Shown here: positions 1-11,420 of the stretch, one piece after another
Layout of the letters: each line of letters opens with the position of its first letter
How positions within the stretch are numbered: the stretch's first letter is position 1
Source of the DNA: Takakia lepidozioides
Taxonomy: Eukaryota; Streptophyta; Takakiopsida; Takakiales; Takakiaceae
DNA: 64,000 nt
Assembly (NCBI GenBank): GCA_030704615.1
Contig: CM060732.1
Location: 20,336,001-20,400,000, forward strand
Direction of reading: 5' to 3'
Notes under the pieces: generated by a model
Told to the model about the DNA's origin: nothing
Seen by the model: the letters and a program-made list of their open reading frames with translations, nothing else
Database searches by the model: none
Translations under genes and position numbers: made by a program

Positions 1-1046
1 CACAAGCAGGCAGGTGGTACCTCCGCCATCACTACCTTTGTTCCCTTGTGCAGCAAAAAAACAAACAAATGAGACAGTGAATCTTCCCTCATCTCTAAGC
101 CACCGCCATCGCCTTAAAGAGCCCGCAGAGGCGGCGCTCACAAGAGCCTTAAACACTCCAGGGATTGGCAGCTCATGGTATCTGTAGCACGAGCACCATC
201 GCCACCTCCAAGCCGCCATCGCGCACACTTTTGCAGCGCAAAAAGAAAGACATTAGGGTTGCGCAGGGCTTTTACCCTGTCCGGCTCATCATTCATCCTT
301 CTTATGATGAAAAATATCCGCCAGCCCATACGCCCGACGGACGTTGTCCGTTTCTCATTCGCAGAAGATGAAAAACATCGTGTGTTCATCCTGTCTTGAA
401 CTCGACGGATGCAGTCCATTTTTCATCTAGGTTAGATGAAAAACATCGGGGTTTTTTTTTAATTTTATTTATACATGTCTTGTCCCGTATTTAGGTCCTG
501 CCAGATAACGACCTTTTTTCATCCAGGTTGGATTGAAAAAATATAAATGACGGGAGTTTTGCAATCAGTATATTCCGGGTTGATGTCCGGATGAAGCAAA
601 AACCTCACAGGTATTAATGAAGAAATGTCTCACTAGGGAAAAATGGATGTATTCTGGATGAAAAACATCTAAATTCCCTGCAACCCAATTTTTCAATTTC
701 TTCAATGATGGAAGTTGGGACAACAATTCCATAAACCCAGTTTCCAGAGGGAGAGAGAGGGACAAAGAGAGACAAAGAGAGGGAGTGAGAGGGAGAGATC
801 AGGAAACAAAAAAAACAAAAAAAATGTGGGGGGGGGAGTGACTGAGCAGGTGGTGTGAGCAGCTGCTGTTGCTGCTCAGTCCCCCCCCCCACCTTTTTCT
901 TTTCTCTTTGTTGCCCCCTCTCGAGACCCCCAGCACTTGCTGCTCCCAGCCCCCGACATGCTTGGTTTTTTTTGTTTATGATTTGGAATGTAGAGGTTGT
1001 TTCCTAATGAGGCCAACTTGTGGGTTTGCATGACAGGTGCCAGCTT
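1..1046. other. Upstream region without a recognised gene; recurrent GATGAAAAACATC motif
   Basis: No coding stretch is convincing here. A short imperfect palindrome, GATG-AAAAA-CATC, appears near 367, 435 and 657, with degraded forms near 307 and 518. Purine-rich microsatellite (gagaga) lies at about 748-800 and G/C homopolymers at about 830-890. The spaced palindromes recall the family-specific motifs of the elements further right, so this may be the edge of another mobile element that runs off the window. Confidence 0.4.
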
Positions 1047-2537
1047 ATGGGGAAAGAGAAGAAGTCCCCTGCCCCAAAGAAAGGGGCGGACAATCCGTTT
1101 GCTTTGTCGGCACGTGTGACGCGCCAGGGCGTTTCACAGTTTACCAGCTCCGTCGACAGCCGCAGCTGGAGGGCTCGTCTGCCTCCCGAGGCCAGTACCC
1201 CCCCTCTTGTCCCCATCTTGGATGCGCCACGGGCCGGCTCAGCCAGCTCTCCTATTCGGGAGGTTGTTGCTGAGCCGGATGCTCAGTTGAGCACACCCCC
1301 GGCCACCAAGACGGGTGAAATGTACCTTGGCAAGCACATCACCCGTTCGGGGGCCCGGTATAGGCAACTTTTGGATGTCACCCCCATAGCGACCCCTTCC
1401 TCCGCAGCAAAGGCTGCACTTGCCAAGGCCCAACGTCAGGTTCAAGGGCCTTTGAAAGTGGTCGTTGCTAGCCCAATGTTGTCGATGAGGGGGGAGGACA
1501 CGAGGAGGGCCAATGAAGTGGCCGAGATAGCGAAGCGCCTTGAAGTAGTCAAGCCGGGTGAGGGCTTCTACCCTGCTACACATTTTTTTTTTTTGGGGGG
1601 GGGAGGAGGAGGTATGGGCCGGTTTGGAGCGGCCTAGCCGATCAGCGACGCCGCCCCCTAAGCCTGAGCGGTCAGCAAAGAAGGGCCTGGACTACGGGGC
1701 GCCGCCGCCGGCTATGCTCCACATCTGGAATCTATTTCCAGTGGCGCTGAAGGAGGCTACAAAGAAGGGAGAAGGTGGGAAGAAGAACATGGCCTTGGCG
1801 ATAGAGGACGTGGAGTTGGCAAAGATCGTGGTGCCACTGGTGGAGGTGAATCACCATGGTGACCCCTGCGGTGCGTTCTGGGAGGCTATGAAGAAGCCAG
1901 CCTTCGAACTCGCAATGAGGTGGTTCCCTTTGCACATTGAGTGGGCTGATCAGCACTTTGGCGCGAAGCGGGCGTATGCTCGTGAGTAGACCGCCGGTTT
2001 CCGGGCAATTGGAGTGACACAAGGGCGATGGAGATGGTGGGGCGAAACTTATTCAAAGGACAAGAGGTACCGTGCTAGACAGATCATTCGGAGGGCAATG
2101 GAAAAGGGGGCCATACCCAAACCACCTTATGGAATTACATAGGTTGGCAAATCCTGAATCATTTCACCTTCCATTTGTTGCATGTGTATTAATGAGGTGG
2201 ATTCGATGCAATGTATGTGTGTAATTCACTAATTGTTGGGGGGGGGGAGGGGGTGCATAGGTATCGTGGGATGCACTCATTGCGGGAGAGAATGATGCGG
2301 CAAACAAGGCCAAATTTGAGCGGGCACGCGAAGCAACAACAGTCCACCTTGACAAGCACGAATCCACACACAAGTGGGGCGCCGACGGATCCAAGGGTTT
2401 TATCTTGCGATTTGTAAGTCGTACTTCCCTATGTATTTTATTATGTCTTCTTTCTGGCTCCATCATCGTGAAGAACTAACTTTAATTTGTGGCATGTGTA
2501 GCAACGCGCGTTTGAGAGGAATGGCAATCCCTCATAA
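1047..2537 (+). CDS. Five-exon gene of unknown function, probably element-borne
   Basis: I do not recognise the product. Exons that keep one reading phase are about 1047-1557, 1646-1981, 2024-2142, 2261-2413 and 2502-2537, with GT-AG borders (for example GTGAGG at 1558, GTGAGT at 1982 and GTAAGT at 2414). The start is the ATG of a lysine-rich N-terminus (MGKEKKSPAP). The first half is basic, proline- and serine-rich and probably disordered. The second half has Trp-rich and charged stretches (WRWWGE, KFERAREATT). An in-frame TAG sits exactly at the end of exon 3, immediately before a GT donor. CAG|GT would be normal there, so it may be a nonsense change or the real end of a shorter protein. 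Intron 1 contains a T/G homopolymer run. The low-complexity N-terminus resembles other passenger genes in this window, but there is no sequence proof of function. Confidence 0.5.
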
Positions 2538-2579
2538 CTGGATTTTAAGTAAATCTAGACTTTCCAAAGTCCAGGAATA

Positions 2580-4400
2580 ACATATTTATTTATTTATTTA
2601 AATTGAATAAAAATTCAATATGAAAACAAATTTAAATGATTTTATTAAGTTTATTGTAGTAGATGTTTAGTAAATATTGTTGTTCTCAGAGAATCCATAC
2701 CCTGATCACATCCCTAATATGAGTTGAAATCCTAGTTTTCTACAGTTTCACGGGCAGCACGGGAGACATCCTGTCAATCACAGTTGCTTCATTTTTTTAA
2801 TATTAGCCTACAAAAAAATGCCAAACATTGTCATTCCAGAAGTACAGGAGAATTATGACTGTTGCCCCAAGTTCGACATCTCCACTGAGGCAAGGGAGAT
2901 CTCCCGATCTATGATTAGAACATAGTAAGATAGAAAGACATCCCGTCGAGATACGTCCCAAAATGTCCAGAGTAATTTATTAGAGCATCACCAAACCAAA
3001 TTTGTACAGCCATTGAGGTCCCTGGCTATGGGCACTAATCAACCATCACCATCCCATAGGACCCAAAACCATAGTCTTCGACGCAAACCAATACTGAACA
3101 TAGTCTCTATAAAAGCCAATTCAATCGAACAGTTCGGCTCCAATGCATCAGCCCTTCGACAAGATTGTTTATCTCTGTCTATCATCGTCCTCGAGTCTTA
3201 GACCGGTTCCTCAAGAGCGTCATCCATAAAATAAGAACCACCTAGCGGATTCCAAGGTCACAGGCAAGGCCGTGAACTGATTATTCTTCATTCATTTAAG
3301 TCATAGCTCCACGCACAAAACACATGCGGACCAGGACAGACGGGAGGTCTCCCCTCCCAATTAGCGTTACACATCAGGCATAGTCAAATTAAATTGAGGG
3401 GTTAACATGCACAAGATACAATAACCCACCAAAGCCATAAGAGAATGAGGGGTCTGACAGGAACAAGCACAAATAGAAAGGCAAAGAGGACGGGAGGTCT
3501 CCCATCCTTACTCACGCTCTCTAGTCTAAAAGAGTCTGACGGGTGTGATGACGAAACCAAAACATGCACATAGTCAGGTAGGGGAGATCTCCCGTGGTGA
3601 TACCTCTCATATCAACATGTGTAATGAATTCCAAAACCAAACAAAGTGAACACAGAGCACAGCCATGGTATCCATCGCTCTAGACATGAAATGAATTAAA
3701 AATAATGAACCATTTGGATTCATAATTGCGCTTAGTGAATAGCGTCATTGTCAATGTACATTATTTACAATATCCCAATTGGTGGAAGACTGTCACCCGA
3801 CTAGTAAGAACGGGTAGCGGATTCTACTCTCATCCCAGATCTCCCCAGATGGACATTCCGTTGCCCTGCATCTGTTTGAGGGCGTTGTGCTCGCCAGCAG
3901 ATCTCCTCCTCAGAAATACTCATATACCTCTAGAGACCCTCCTGGCCTGTTGGTGTGGTATGTCCATCCTTTTTCTTGTCGGATATTGACTTCGTACGAC
4001 GCTTGGCCTTGACTAGAACAAATAAACCAATCCATGAGACAAATCAGTATACTTTCCATATTCATGGTGCGCAGCAGGGACGGGAGACTTCCCGTGCTTA
4101 CTGACCCATTCTAACCTCTTAATCTACAACTCCAAGACACATCGGTTGACATAAAAAGAAGAAGTTGAAAGCAAAGAGGTGGGAACATACCTAAAAACAC
4201 ACAAGGGTCAGTAATCCCTAGGAGGGGATTTGCATATCTTGCTAGCCAAATCTAATCAGGGTGAGAGCTATCGACAGGTATCTGAACATTTGCACACTTC
4301 CAGTAATTCTCCTGAACCATGTACTCTTGAACTGTCAAAGATAACATCATGCCAGAAAGGAATGGCCATAAAGCCTCAAGAAGATCCTCAACAAAAGAAT
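2580..4400. other. AT-richer, gene-poor left part of region C
   Basis: I see no supported gene. The stretch begins with a TTTA microsatellite (about 2585-2600). It carries at least five copies of the palindrome with core CGGGAG-N2-CTCCCG or near forms, around 2893, 3340, 3490, 3581 and 4080. The same motif recurs to the right of element A, which marks this as the left part of the region that A interrupted. Confidence 0.6.
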
Positions 4401-4401
4401 C

Positions 4402-4992
4402 TCATCCCTCCTTGACGATCGGCGTTAGAGTGCCATCAAAGGATCTCGGGTAAAAACCAGTGTTCAAAGGGTTCCTCAAGGCTTTGGTGGGCTCATCATC
4501 AATCAAAAGCATTTGGCCTTTTAGGCTGTAGGGCTTATAACTTCTCCCGAAGTGTTCCCAAAGACCAACAATGTCTTTAATGTAGAACGGCTGTGTTGAG
4601 GCAATGTAGGCAGGAAGCTTGGTGCAAGTATCCCGACACCAGATAAAGCAAAATTTCCTGACCATATCCTTCGGGAGAAGATATGCAAAAAGAGCCTCAA
4701 CCATATGCTGAACTCCACACGACCATATACCCACATGGTAATGGTTGAACGCAAGTTCAAGAAATTTCAGAAGACCCAGACGAGGAACGACATTGTCCCA
4801 ATCGTAGCGAATTTTGGCATGAGGGAAATGTTCAAGGAACCTCTGTGATCCAACAGGCTTGGGTTTATAGCACAATAAACCAACAACACTCAGAATGATT
4901 AACTTTTTTTGACCTCCAGAGGAGGCCGTCACTCGTGTCTTCCGGCACAAGAGATTTGCTGCCGCGCTCGCTCGAAAATGGTCATGATCCAT
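4402..4992 (-). pseudogene. FCP1/NIF-like (HAD superfamily) phosphatase domain fragment lacking the catalytic motif
   Basis: An open frame of 196 residues resembles the FCP1-homology (NIF) domain of CTD small phosphatases. Seen are the region after the catalytic strand (VVPRLGLLKFLELAFNHY, then IWSCG), a CFIWCRDTCT block matching the family's 'FvWdqdqCt', and the acidic motif LLIDDEPTKALRNPLNTGFYP-like block near residues 160-180. In this family the nucleophile motif DxDx(T/V) follows a hydrophobic strand. Here the matching place reads LSVVGLLC, with both aspartates missing, so phosphatase activity is unlikely. It lies 40 bp from the insertion site of element A, on the same strand as the ParB-methyltransferase relic of region C beyond A, and so may belong to the same older element. 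A diverged non-catalytic FCP1-like protein is the alternative. Confidence 0.6.
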
Positions 4993-5031
4993 CTGTCAAG
5001 ATTCGACGGTTAGCTTTGGATGTGACCATCG

Positions 5032-5040
5032 GGAGCTATA
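5032..5040. other. Left copy of the 9-bp target-site duplication of element A
   Basis: The sequence GGAGCTATA directly precedes the left terminal inverted repeat. It is repeated exactly at 19309-19317, directly after the right one. Nine base pairs is the usual duplication length of Mutator-like elements. Confidence 0.85.
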
Positions 5041-5105
5041 GAGGTTTGCTATTTCATGAGCATGAGCGGCATGAGCGGCATGAGCGGCATGAGCGGCATG
5101 AGCAG
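5041..5105 (+). repeat. Left terminal inverted repeat and GAGCGGCAT minirepeats of element A
   Basis: Three mismatches separate the first seven bases from the inverted right end, followed by 14 identical bases (GCTATTTCATGAGC). The end then runs into four to five copies of GAGCGGCAT. The same end opens element B at 34616. Confidence 0.85.
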
Positions 5106-5299
5106 AGTAGTAACACAATCGGTTTTCATGAGCAGAAGTACAAATTTCGAAAATAAAAAACAATAAAAAACAATAAAAAACAATAATTTAATGCAATGTG
5201 TCAGAAAAAACAAATATATTATTCGGCCCCTTGAAGGGAAAATTGCACTTTTGACAGTTGTGCTCATGATATTTTGTCTTCCGCTCATGCCAATTCCTA

Positions 5300-5690
5300 G
5301 CGACATGTGCAAATATGGCGCCGAATTTCGCGGTAATAGGGTCCGTAACCTGAAAAAACGGCGACGTATTTCGCGGCAATAGGTCTCTCTGGCGAAAAAT
5401 GGTGCCGAATTCCGCGGCTATAGGTCCCCTCATGACAGGTAATTCGGCGCCATTTTTCCAGTGCATGTTCGGACTTAGCCAGTTTTCGGCCCAAAAAAGA
5501 GAAATTCGGCGCCATTTTTCCAGACACGGTACCAGTGCATGTTGGGACTTAGCCAGTTTTCGGCCCCAAAAAGAGAAATTCGGCGCCATTTTCCCAAACA
5601 CAGGTACCAGTGCATGTTGGGACTTAGCGAGTTTTCGGCCCCAAAAAGAGAAATTCGGCGCCATTTTTCCAGAAATGGCCCCAGAACTGC
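5300..5690. repeat. Subterminal repeats of element A (TTCGGCGCC half-palindromes)
   Basis: Repeated blocks of the form 'aaattcggcgccatttt' alternate with 'gggacttagccagttttcgg'. At least three near-identical units of about 95 bp lie at 5430-5680. The same blocks make up the intron arrays at 15.8-16.7 kb and 40.5-41.0 kb. Open frames through this part only read the repeat. Confidence 0.8.
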
Positions 5691-5828
5691 TTCTGTTGGA
5701 TCTCAGTTTGAATGGAATATTGCCTCATTCCAGGAGTTTTGGGGTGCATTTCATTACACTGCAAAAAAGAAGTCTGATACAGCAAAATGCATTTGAAAAT
5801 ATCCATATGGAGGATTCCGTTTGCCCCA

Positions 5829-8800
5829 TCAATGATTTCTGGAATCCCTAAGAAGGAGTTTGTGCAGCTCGTTCACGCTCAACGCCGGTGCATGAATAAA
5901 GTCATCAATAGTCACGTTCATCCTCAACCTCTTCAGGTAAATGTAATACAGATGCTTGCACGGATAATACTTCGAACCCTTCTTTGCTTCCATCAACGAG
6001 AAGTCCGTACAGTTGCAAGTCGGCTCCACTCCAATCGTAATTGTGTATACATCGTCGCGTACAGCCGAGCCGGCCGTTGCCATCCGATACACACGCCCAA
6101 GGCCGGGTGGGGGTACGTCCACGGAGCTCTGAATAGTGCAAGCCATCCCAAGAGCATTGGCAATCCGAGTCTCATTCAACTTGTTGGGAGGGTGTCGTCT
6201 CTTCACTCTTCCGAATCGCATTGTGGGATGTGCAGAATTGTCCAATCCGTCTCTACTGGACCGAGCAGTATGCAATGGCTGGGTCTGAGGAACCGGAAAT
6301 GCGTGGGCCGGGATGTCTGTGCGTTGCACCATTCGAAATCCTGCTGCAGATAGAGCATCCGCCTCATTCTGAGAGAGGCTGCAACCCGGTGCAACAGGCC
6401 AGACGCCCGGAGGCTCCGGCATTCCCTGAATCCCGTACTTGGGCTTGCCAAATACACAGGTCATTATGTCGTGCCTACAGAACCAAAATGTCTGCGTTGT
6501 GGCGTGAGCAAATGTGGGAGTCAAAAATCTGCCGCTGAAACAAGGTGCAGGTACAGCACCGTGTGGGTTCCTCCGAATCATCTCACCACAGCGTGCTCTC
6601 GTATCCACCCGGATGGCGCAACACTTCCCTCGAAATGCCGGCAATGTCCTCGCAATTCTCCACTGTGACTCCGACACTCTTGTCTCCACAATGGGAATGT
6701 TGTATTGCTTTACTACAGATGGCTCGTTATGTTGCCGGGGCACGCGCCCTGTGCTCAAAGGAGATGGCGATCTTGAACGTGCAGGACTTCCGGTGCTCGA
6801 CGAGACCTCCTCGGACAACATCACCGGACCACGAGGGAGCGTGCGAATATTCTTGTCAGCTCGCCATGAATCCTCTTCTCCGCCAGGTGCCTCGTCAAGT
6901 CTTCGTCTCACTGGACGGGTATGAACATCTCCTTCCAAATGTTGGCCTCTTCGCAGCAATGGCGTGTCCCGAAGGCCCTCTCGCAAGGCCGCCGCCCACT
7001 TCCGAGGATTCTTCGATCTGGAGGCAGTCCGCATCAGCATTTCCTGCCTGTCCGGCCCCAAGCCCCACTGTTTCCCTTTCAAGAACTCGTTGTACCTGCA
7101 TTGCTGCATAATTGACCTCACAATGTCCTCCGTTGTGGCAGTGAGGATGTCCACCAGATGCGCCGCAGAGGAGGCACGCCAGGAAGAGTGCACTGATTCG
7201 GCCATGTTTGTCGTGGGCATGTCGGTGTCGGAGTCGAGACACATTTCCTGCACAAGCACATGTTGAGGTTACAAGCAAGTTACAAATATGGCCAAGAATA
7301 ATATCCAACGGGACGCGAATTCGTGCAACTCACCTCCCGCATATAGTCGCCGAACTGGAGGAAACGATAATGCCACCATGCTAGCCAACTGACCATTGCT
7401 CCTTCGTCTGATTTCCTTACAGCACCTGACGATGTCCACCAAGCCCGTATGCATGCAAACTGTGTCTCTGCATCATCCAAGGTGGGAGCGCGCTTCCACG
7501 CAAGGCACATGGAACGGTGCTCCTCTCTGAAATCTGGCGCCACGAGCCTGGTTGTGTACTGCGAAAGGCTCTGCAGAAAGTGGAACCCACAAGATCTCTC
7601 CTTGCCTTCCATGGGAACATTGGGGTCTTGCCCGTACACCCTTCGGATGGCAGCCCAATTTGCTTGTGCGTTGTCCGCCATGAAACCACGGAAATTGGGA
7701 GGGGGCAATCCCGCCTTGGCCATCTGTTCGTTTATTCCCTGCCAAAGAAGCATCTCCGATTGTGTGTCCTCTCCTTTCATCTCACAAATAGCAATTGTCA
7801 TTAGCATCCTGCAGTGGGTGTCGTAGACATGTGCACCCATTGTCACCCACTGGTGATTTGTAATTCGCTTGATATGGTCGAACATGACCCAACTGTTTGA
7901 CAAGTTCCCACTCGTCATCCTGTCGACCAGTTCGACGCCACTGCCAGGTCCACACGTGGACATTTTGAATACGAAACAACGATCTGCCTCAGTCCCTTGT
8001 CCTGGAAACCTACTTCCATGAATGTAGTCATATCCACATCGTCGCTTCACCTCCAGAATGGAGTGCATATCCGAGCCACGCCCAATTTTCTGTTTGCAAG
8101 AGACAATGTGGTTTCGGACATTCGGTGAACATACGTGGGACACCGACTCGAGCAATGCCTCCATTTCCTTCTCGTCGAGAGGAACTCTATCCGAGCCGTC
8201 TTCCAACATAATTCTGGCCAATGCCATCTTATGGGCGGCTTGGAGCTGTATCTGTTTGGGTTTGGCACCCGGTCTCAACTTAACCTCCTCCTGAACGAGC
8301 TGCTCTGCTTCGTGGGCAGCCTCCCGCGAGTTCCCCCTCGCCAATTTGTGACAATGGGAACCAACGTGTATGCAAGCTCGGGTGAGGTCAGGGAAACGGT
8401 GCAACACATAGAACTGCTTGGCATTACAAACAGACATGCAGTGTGGTGGTTCTTTGCAATGCGCACACTTGAATGTGGAGTTCGGAACCTTCTCCTGAGC
8501 TCGAAATGGTTGGTGAGCTGTGCCTGTCCAATCGGTCTCGTTCCTGTGACCTCTGGATTTAAAGTGGAAGCAAGTTGGGGAGAAACACCGCAACGCGCCC
8601 GCACAAACAACGTAGCGCACCCGCACACCATCAAGCATCTTCATGCTGGTGGTTTTGGTAACGCACCAAGGATGACCGTCATGTTTTCTATCCATATCTG
8701 TCAACATTCCGGACGCCCTCGAGTAGTCCGCCCGAGGAGGGAACTCAAAGAAGACATTACCGTCGACGTCGGCGGGAAGGCATGTAACCGATTTAATTGC

Positions 8801-9421
8801 GAACTTGCTGTAGTCCAGCCCGGCCAGCTCCGACCGGTGTCCCTCCAGGTGAAGCCCTCGCAGAATTTCTAGAATAGATCGAACTGCGGTGCTCGTGCTG
8901 GGAATATGACTCCCTCCTCCACTGACGTCCATTGAGGACTTGCCTGATCTCCAGGACGACCTCGGAACTTCCATGACCTCGTCTGAGTCGGACAGGTTGT
9001 GAACAACCCGGTTCTCGGTCGTCTTCATGGATGGGTTCGGCTCTGGATTTACTTCGTTGCGGACTTCTCTCTTTGAGGTACCCACTCTCTGATTCGCGGA
9101 TTGTTTCGTGGAAGGCGCCAGGATAGACGGTGCATTTGGCGGGCAAATGAAGTCCCCAACAGCCCTGTATATGACGCTGTCCGATGGTGGAACTCGCCAT
9201 TCCCTGCCATCGCCGAAATCATCGTGGAGCACAACAATACTCTCGACAACAAGGCCGTTTGAGTCCTTCCTTTCCTCCTCCAAAAAAACCGACCCCGGTT
9301 TCAGGTGGTATCGAACGCACAGATATTTCTCCATCACCCGGCAGGTGTCCCCTCTGCACGGAAATGAAGCTCTATGCTCGTGAGGAGGGCAGTACACTGT
9401 AGCGCTCGGGTTTTCCGCCAT
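5829..9421 (-). CDS. MULE-type transposase with SWIM zinc finger (two exons)
   Basis: This is the probable transposase of element A. Exon 1 runs from the ATG at 9421 (MAENPSATVY) to 7334 and exon 2 from 7247 to 5829. The 86-bp intron has GTGAGT...CAG borders and phase 0. An in-frame ATG at 9553 is also possible. Exon 1 has a Cys/His-rich region (CAHCKEPPHC), then a DDE-type core: the strand block with VYDTHCRML, the block FMADNAQANW (likely second Asp) and the CGFH motif (C-x2-H) usual before the last acidic residue in MULE transposases. Exon 2 opens with TNMAES, a block also usual in MULEs. It ends with a SWIM zinc finger, C-x-C at CNCTDF and C-x-H at PCKH, near the C-terminus. The middle of exon 2 is long and basic. 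No internal stop was seen. Copy B at 35.1-36.6 kb is a broken version of this gene. Confidence 0.85.
7248..7333 (-). other. Transposase intron (86 bp)
   Basis: Donor GTGAGT follows codon GAG and acceptor GTGCAG precedes GAAATG. Joining keeps the frame. The same splice sites are kept in copy B (about 35570-35660). Confidence 0.7.
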
Positions 9422-9689
9422 GGGAGATGTGCACACAAGACTGCCAGGATGGCGTGCGGGGAAGCTCCCTGGTAGAAGGGGGTGCAGCGATGGGAATGAA
9501 TGCGATGCCGATTTGTCCGAGCGACGAAGCCTGATCCAAATCCAGGGAGCCAACTATCTCAAAAATCCACAGTCAGAGTGTTAATGAACCTTGTCTCCGG
9601 AATGCGGCCCCTCGTCTTTGCGCAATAACTGCCAACGGTATGCAGTCAGAAAGTGGGGGGCCGTCCGGATGATGACGGCTGAAGGGGAT

Positions 9690-10380
9690 AAGCCGGCACC
9701 GTGCCGTCACATTACTACCCCCGAATGGAAATTCGGCACCCAACATCCAACAGAGGAAGCCCGGATGAAGTCGCCTCGGGCGCAGAGGCCGGAGTGTGTG
9801 CGACAGATAACATCTTCTGGATGGAGATTCGGCGCCGAATTTCCATCCGGTCCCCCCAAAGGGAGTCGTGTCGGGGGGTCAGGCCGAAAACTGGACGGCA
9901 TAAAAACATCCCCAGATGGAAAAACGGCGCCGAATTTCCATCCGGGGCGATTCGGATGCAGTCGGGGAGGGGGGAGTGGCCTGCAGTTGGCTGTCACATT
10001 TCAACCCCCGGACGGAAATTCGGCAACGAATATCGAACAGGGGACGCCCGGATGAAGTCGCCTGGGGCACAGAGGCCGGCCAGTGTGCGACAGAGAACAT
10101 CCCCTGGACGGCCATTCGGCGCCGAATTTCCATCCGGGCCCCCCCAAAGGAAGTGTTGTCGGCGTGTCAGAGCGAAAACTGGCCGACATAAAAACCTCCA
10201 CAGATGAGAAAACGGCGCCGAATTTCAATTCGGGGCCGTTCCAATGAAGTCGGGGAGGGGGGAGAGGTCGGAACCTGGCAGTCATATTTCAACCCCCGGG
10301 ACGGAAATTCGGCACCGAATATCCAACAGAGCGGCGGAGAGGCGGCACCTCTCCGACAGAGACCATCCCCCGGATGGAGA
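9690..10380. repeat. Long-unit array with TTCGGCGCCGAA cores
   Basis: Two to three imperfect units of about 295 bp follow the transposase gene's 5' end. Each contains several palindromes of the type GGAAATTCGGCGCCGAATTTCC together with 'gacagagaacatcccc' and 'gatgaagtcg' spacers. The same spacers form the array of copy B at 37.75-39.48 kb. Confidence 0.8.
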
Positions 10381-10419
10381 TTCGGCGCCGAATTTCCATC
10401 CAGCAGGTAAGTGGAATCT

Positions 10420-11000
10420 CGGATGGATGGAGATTCGGCGCCGAATTTCCATCCAGCAGGTAAGTCGGATCGGTGCCATATGGATATTCGGCGCCGAATT
10501 TCCATCCTGCAGGTAATTCGAATCGTGGATGAATGGAAATTCGGCGCCGAATTTCCATCCAGCAGGTAAGTCGGATCGGTGCCATATGGATATTCGGCGC
10601 CGAATTTCCATCCTGCAGGTAATTCGAATCGTGGATGAATGGAAATTCGGCGCCGAATTTCCATCCAGCAGGTAAGTCGGATCGGTGCCATATGGATATT
10701 CGGCGCCGAATTTCCATCCTGCAGGTAATTCGAATCGTGGATGAATGGAAATTCGGCGCCGAATTTCCATCCAGCAGGTAAGTCGGATCGGTGCCATATG
10801 GATATTCGGCGCCGAATTTCCATCCTGCAGGTAATTCGAATCGTGGATGAATGGAAATTCGGCGCCGAATTTCCATCCAGCAGGTAAGTCGGATCGGTGC
10901 CATATGGATATTCGGCGCCGAATTTCCATCCTGCAGGTAATTCGAATCGTGGATGAATGGAAATTCGGCGCCGAATTTCCATCCAGCAGGTAAGTCGGAT
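10420..11000. repeat. Tandem array, 106-bp period, two palindromes per unit
   Basis: Five almost identical units start at 10531, 10637, 10743, 10849 and 10955, exactly 106 bp apart. Each unit has two TTCGGCGCCGAA palindromes with alternate flanks (CATCCAGCAGGTAAGTCGG and CATCCTGCAGGTAATTCGA). The long open frames on both strands here are translations of the repeat and not genes. Confidence 0.92.
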
Positions 11001-11420
11001 CAGTGCCGTATGGATATTCGGCGCCGGATTTCACTCGCCATTTATTTCTGAGCGAGGAATTACCTTCGTGCAGGTAATTCCCATATAAGAATTACCTTCG
11101 TGCAGGTAATTCGCATACAAGAATTACCTTTGTGCAGGTAATTTCCAGATGACAATTACCTTCCTGCAGGTAATTCCAATCGATGTTTATTCCTCGTCCA
11201 GAATTACCTGCACAAAGGTAATTCTCATCTGGAAATTACCTGCACGAAGGTAATTCTTGTATGTGAATTACCTGCACGAAGGTAATTCTTATATGGGAAT
11301 TACCTGCACGGAGGTAATTCCTCGCTCAGAAATAAATGGCGAATCGAAATTCGGCGCCGAATATCCATATGGCACCGATCCGACTTACCTGCAGGATGGA
11401 AATTCGGCGCCGAATTACCT
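10960..11420. repeat. About 450-bp near-perfect inverted repeat (large palindrome)
   Basis: The left arm (about 10960-11175) and right arm (about 11200-11420) are reverse complements with few mismatches around a short centre near 11187. The arms include GCCATTTATTTCTGAGCGAGG and its complement and several small hairpins of the form GAATTACC-N7-GGTAATTC. The array on each side continues in opposite orientation, so the palindrome is the mirror point of the whole repeat block. Confidence 0.88.
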
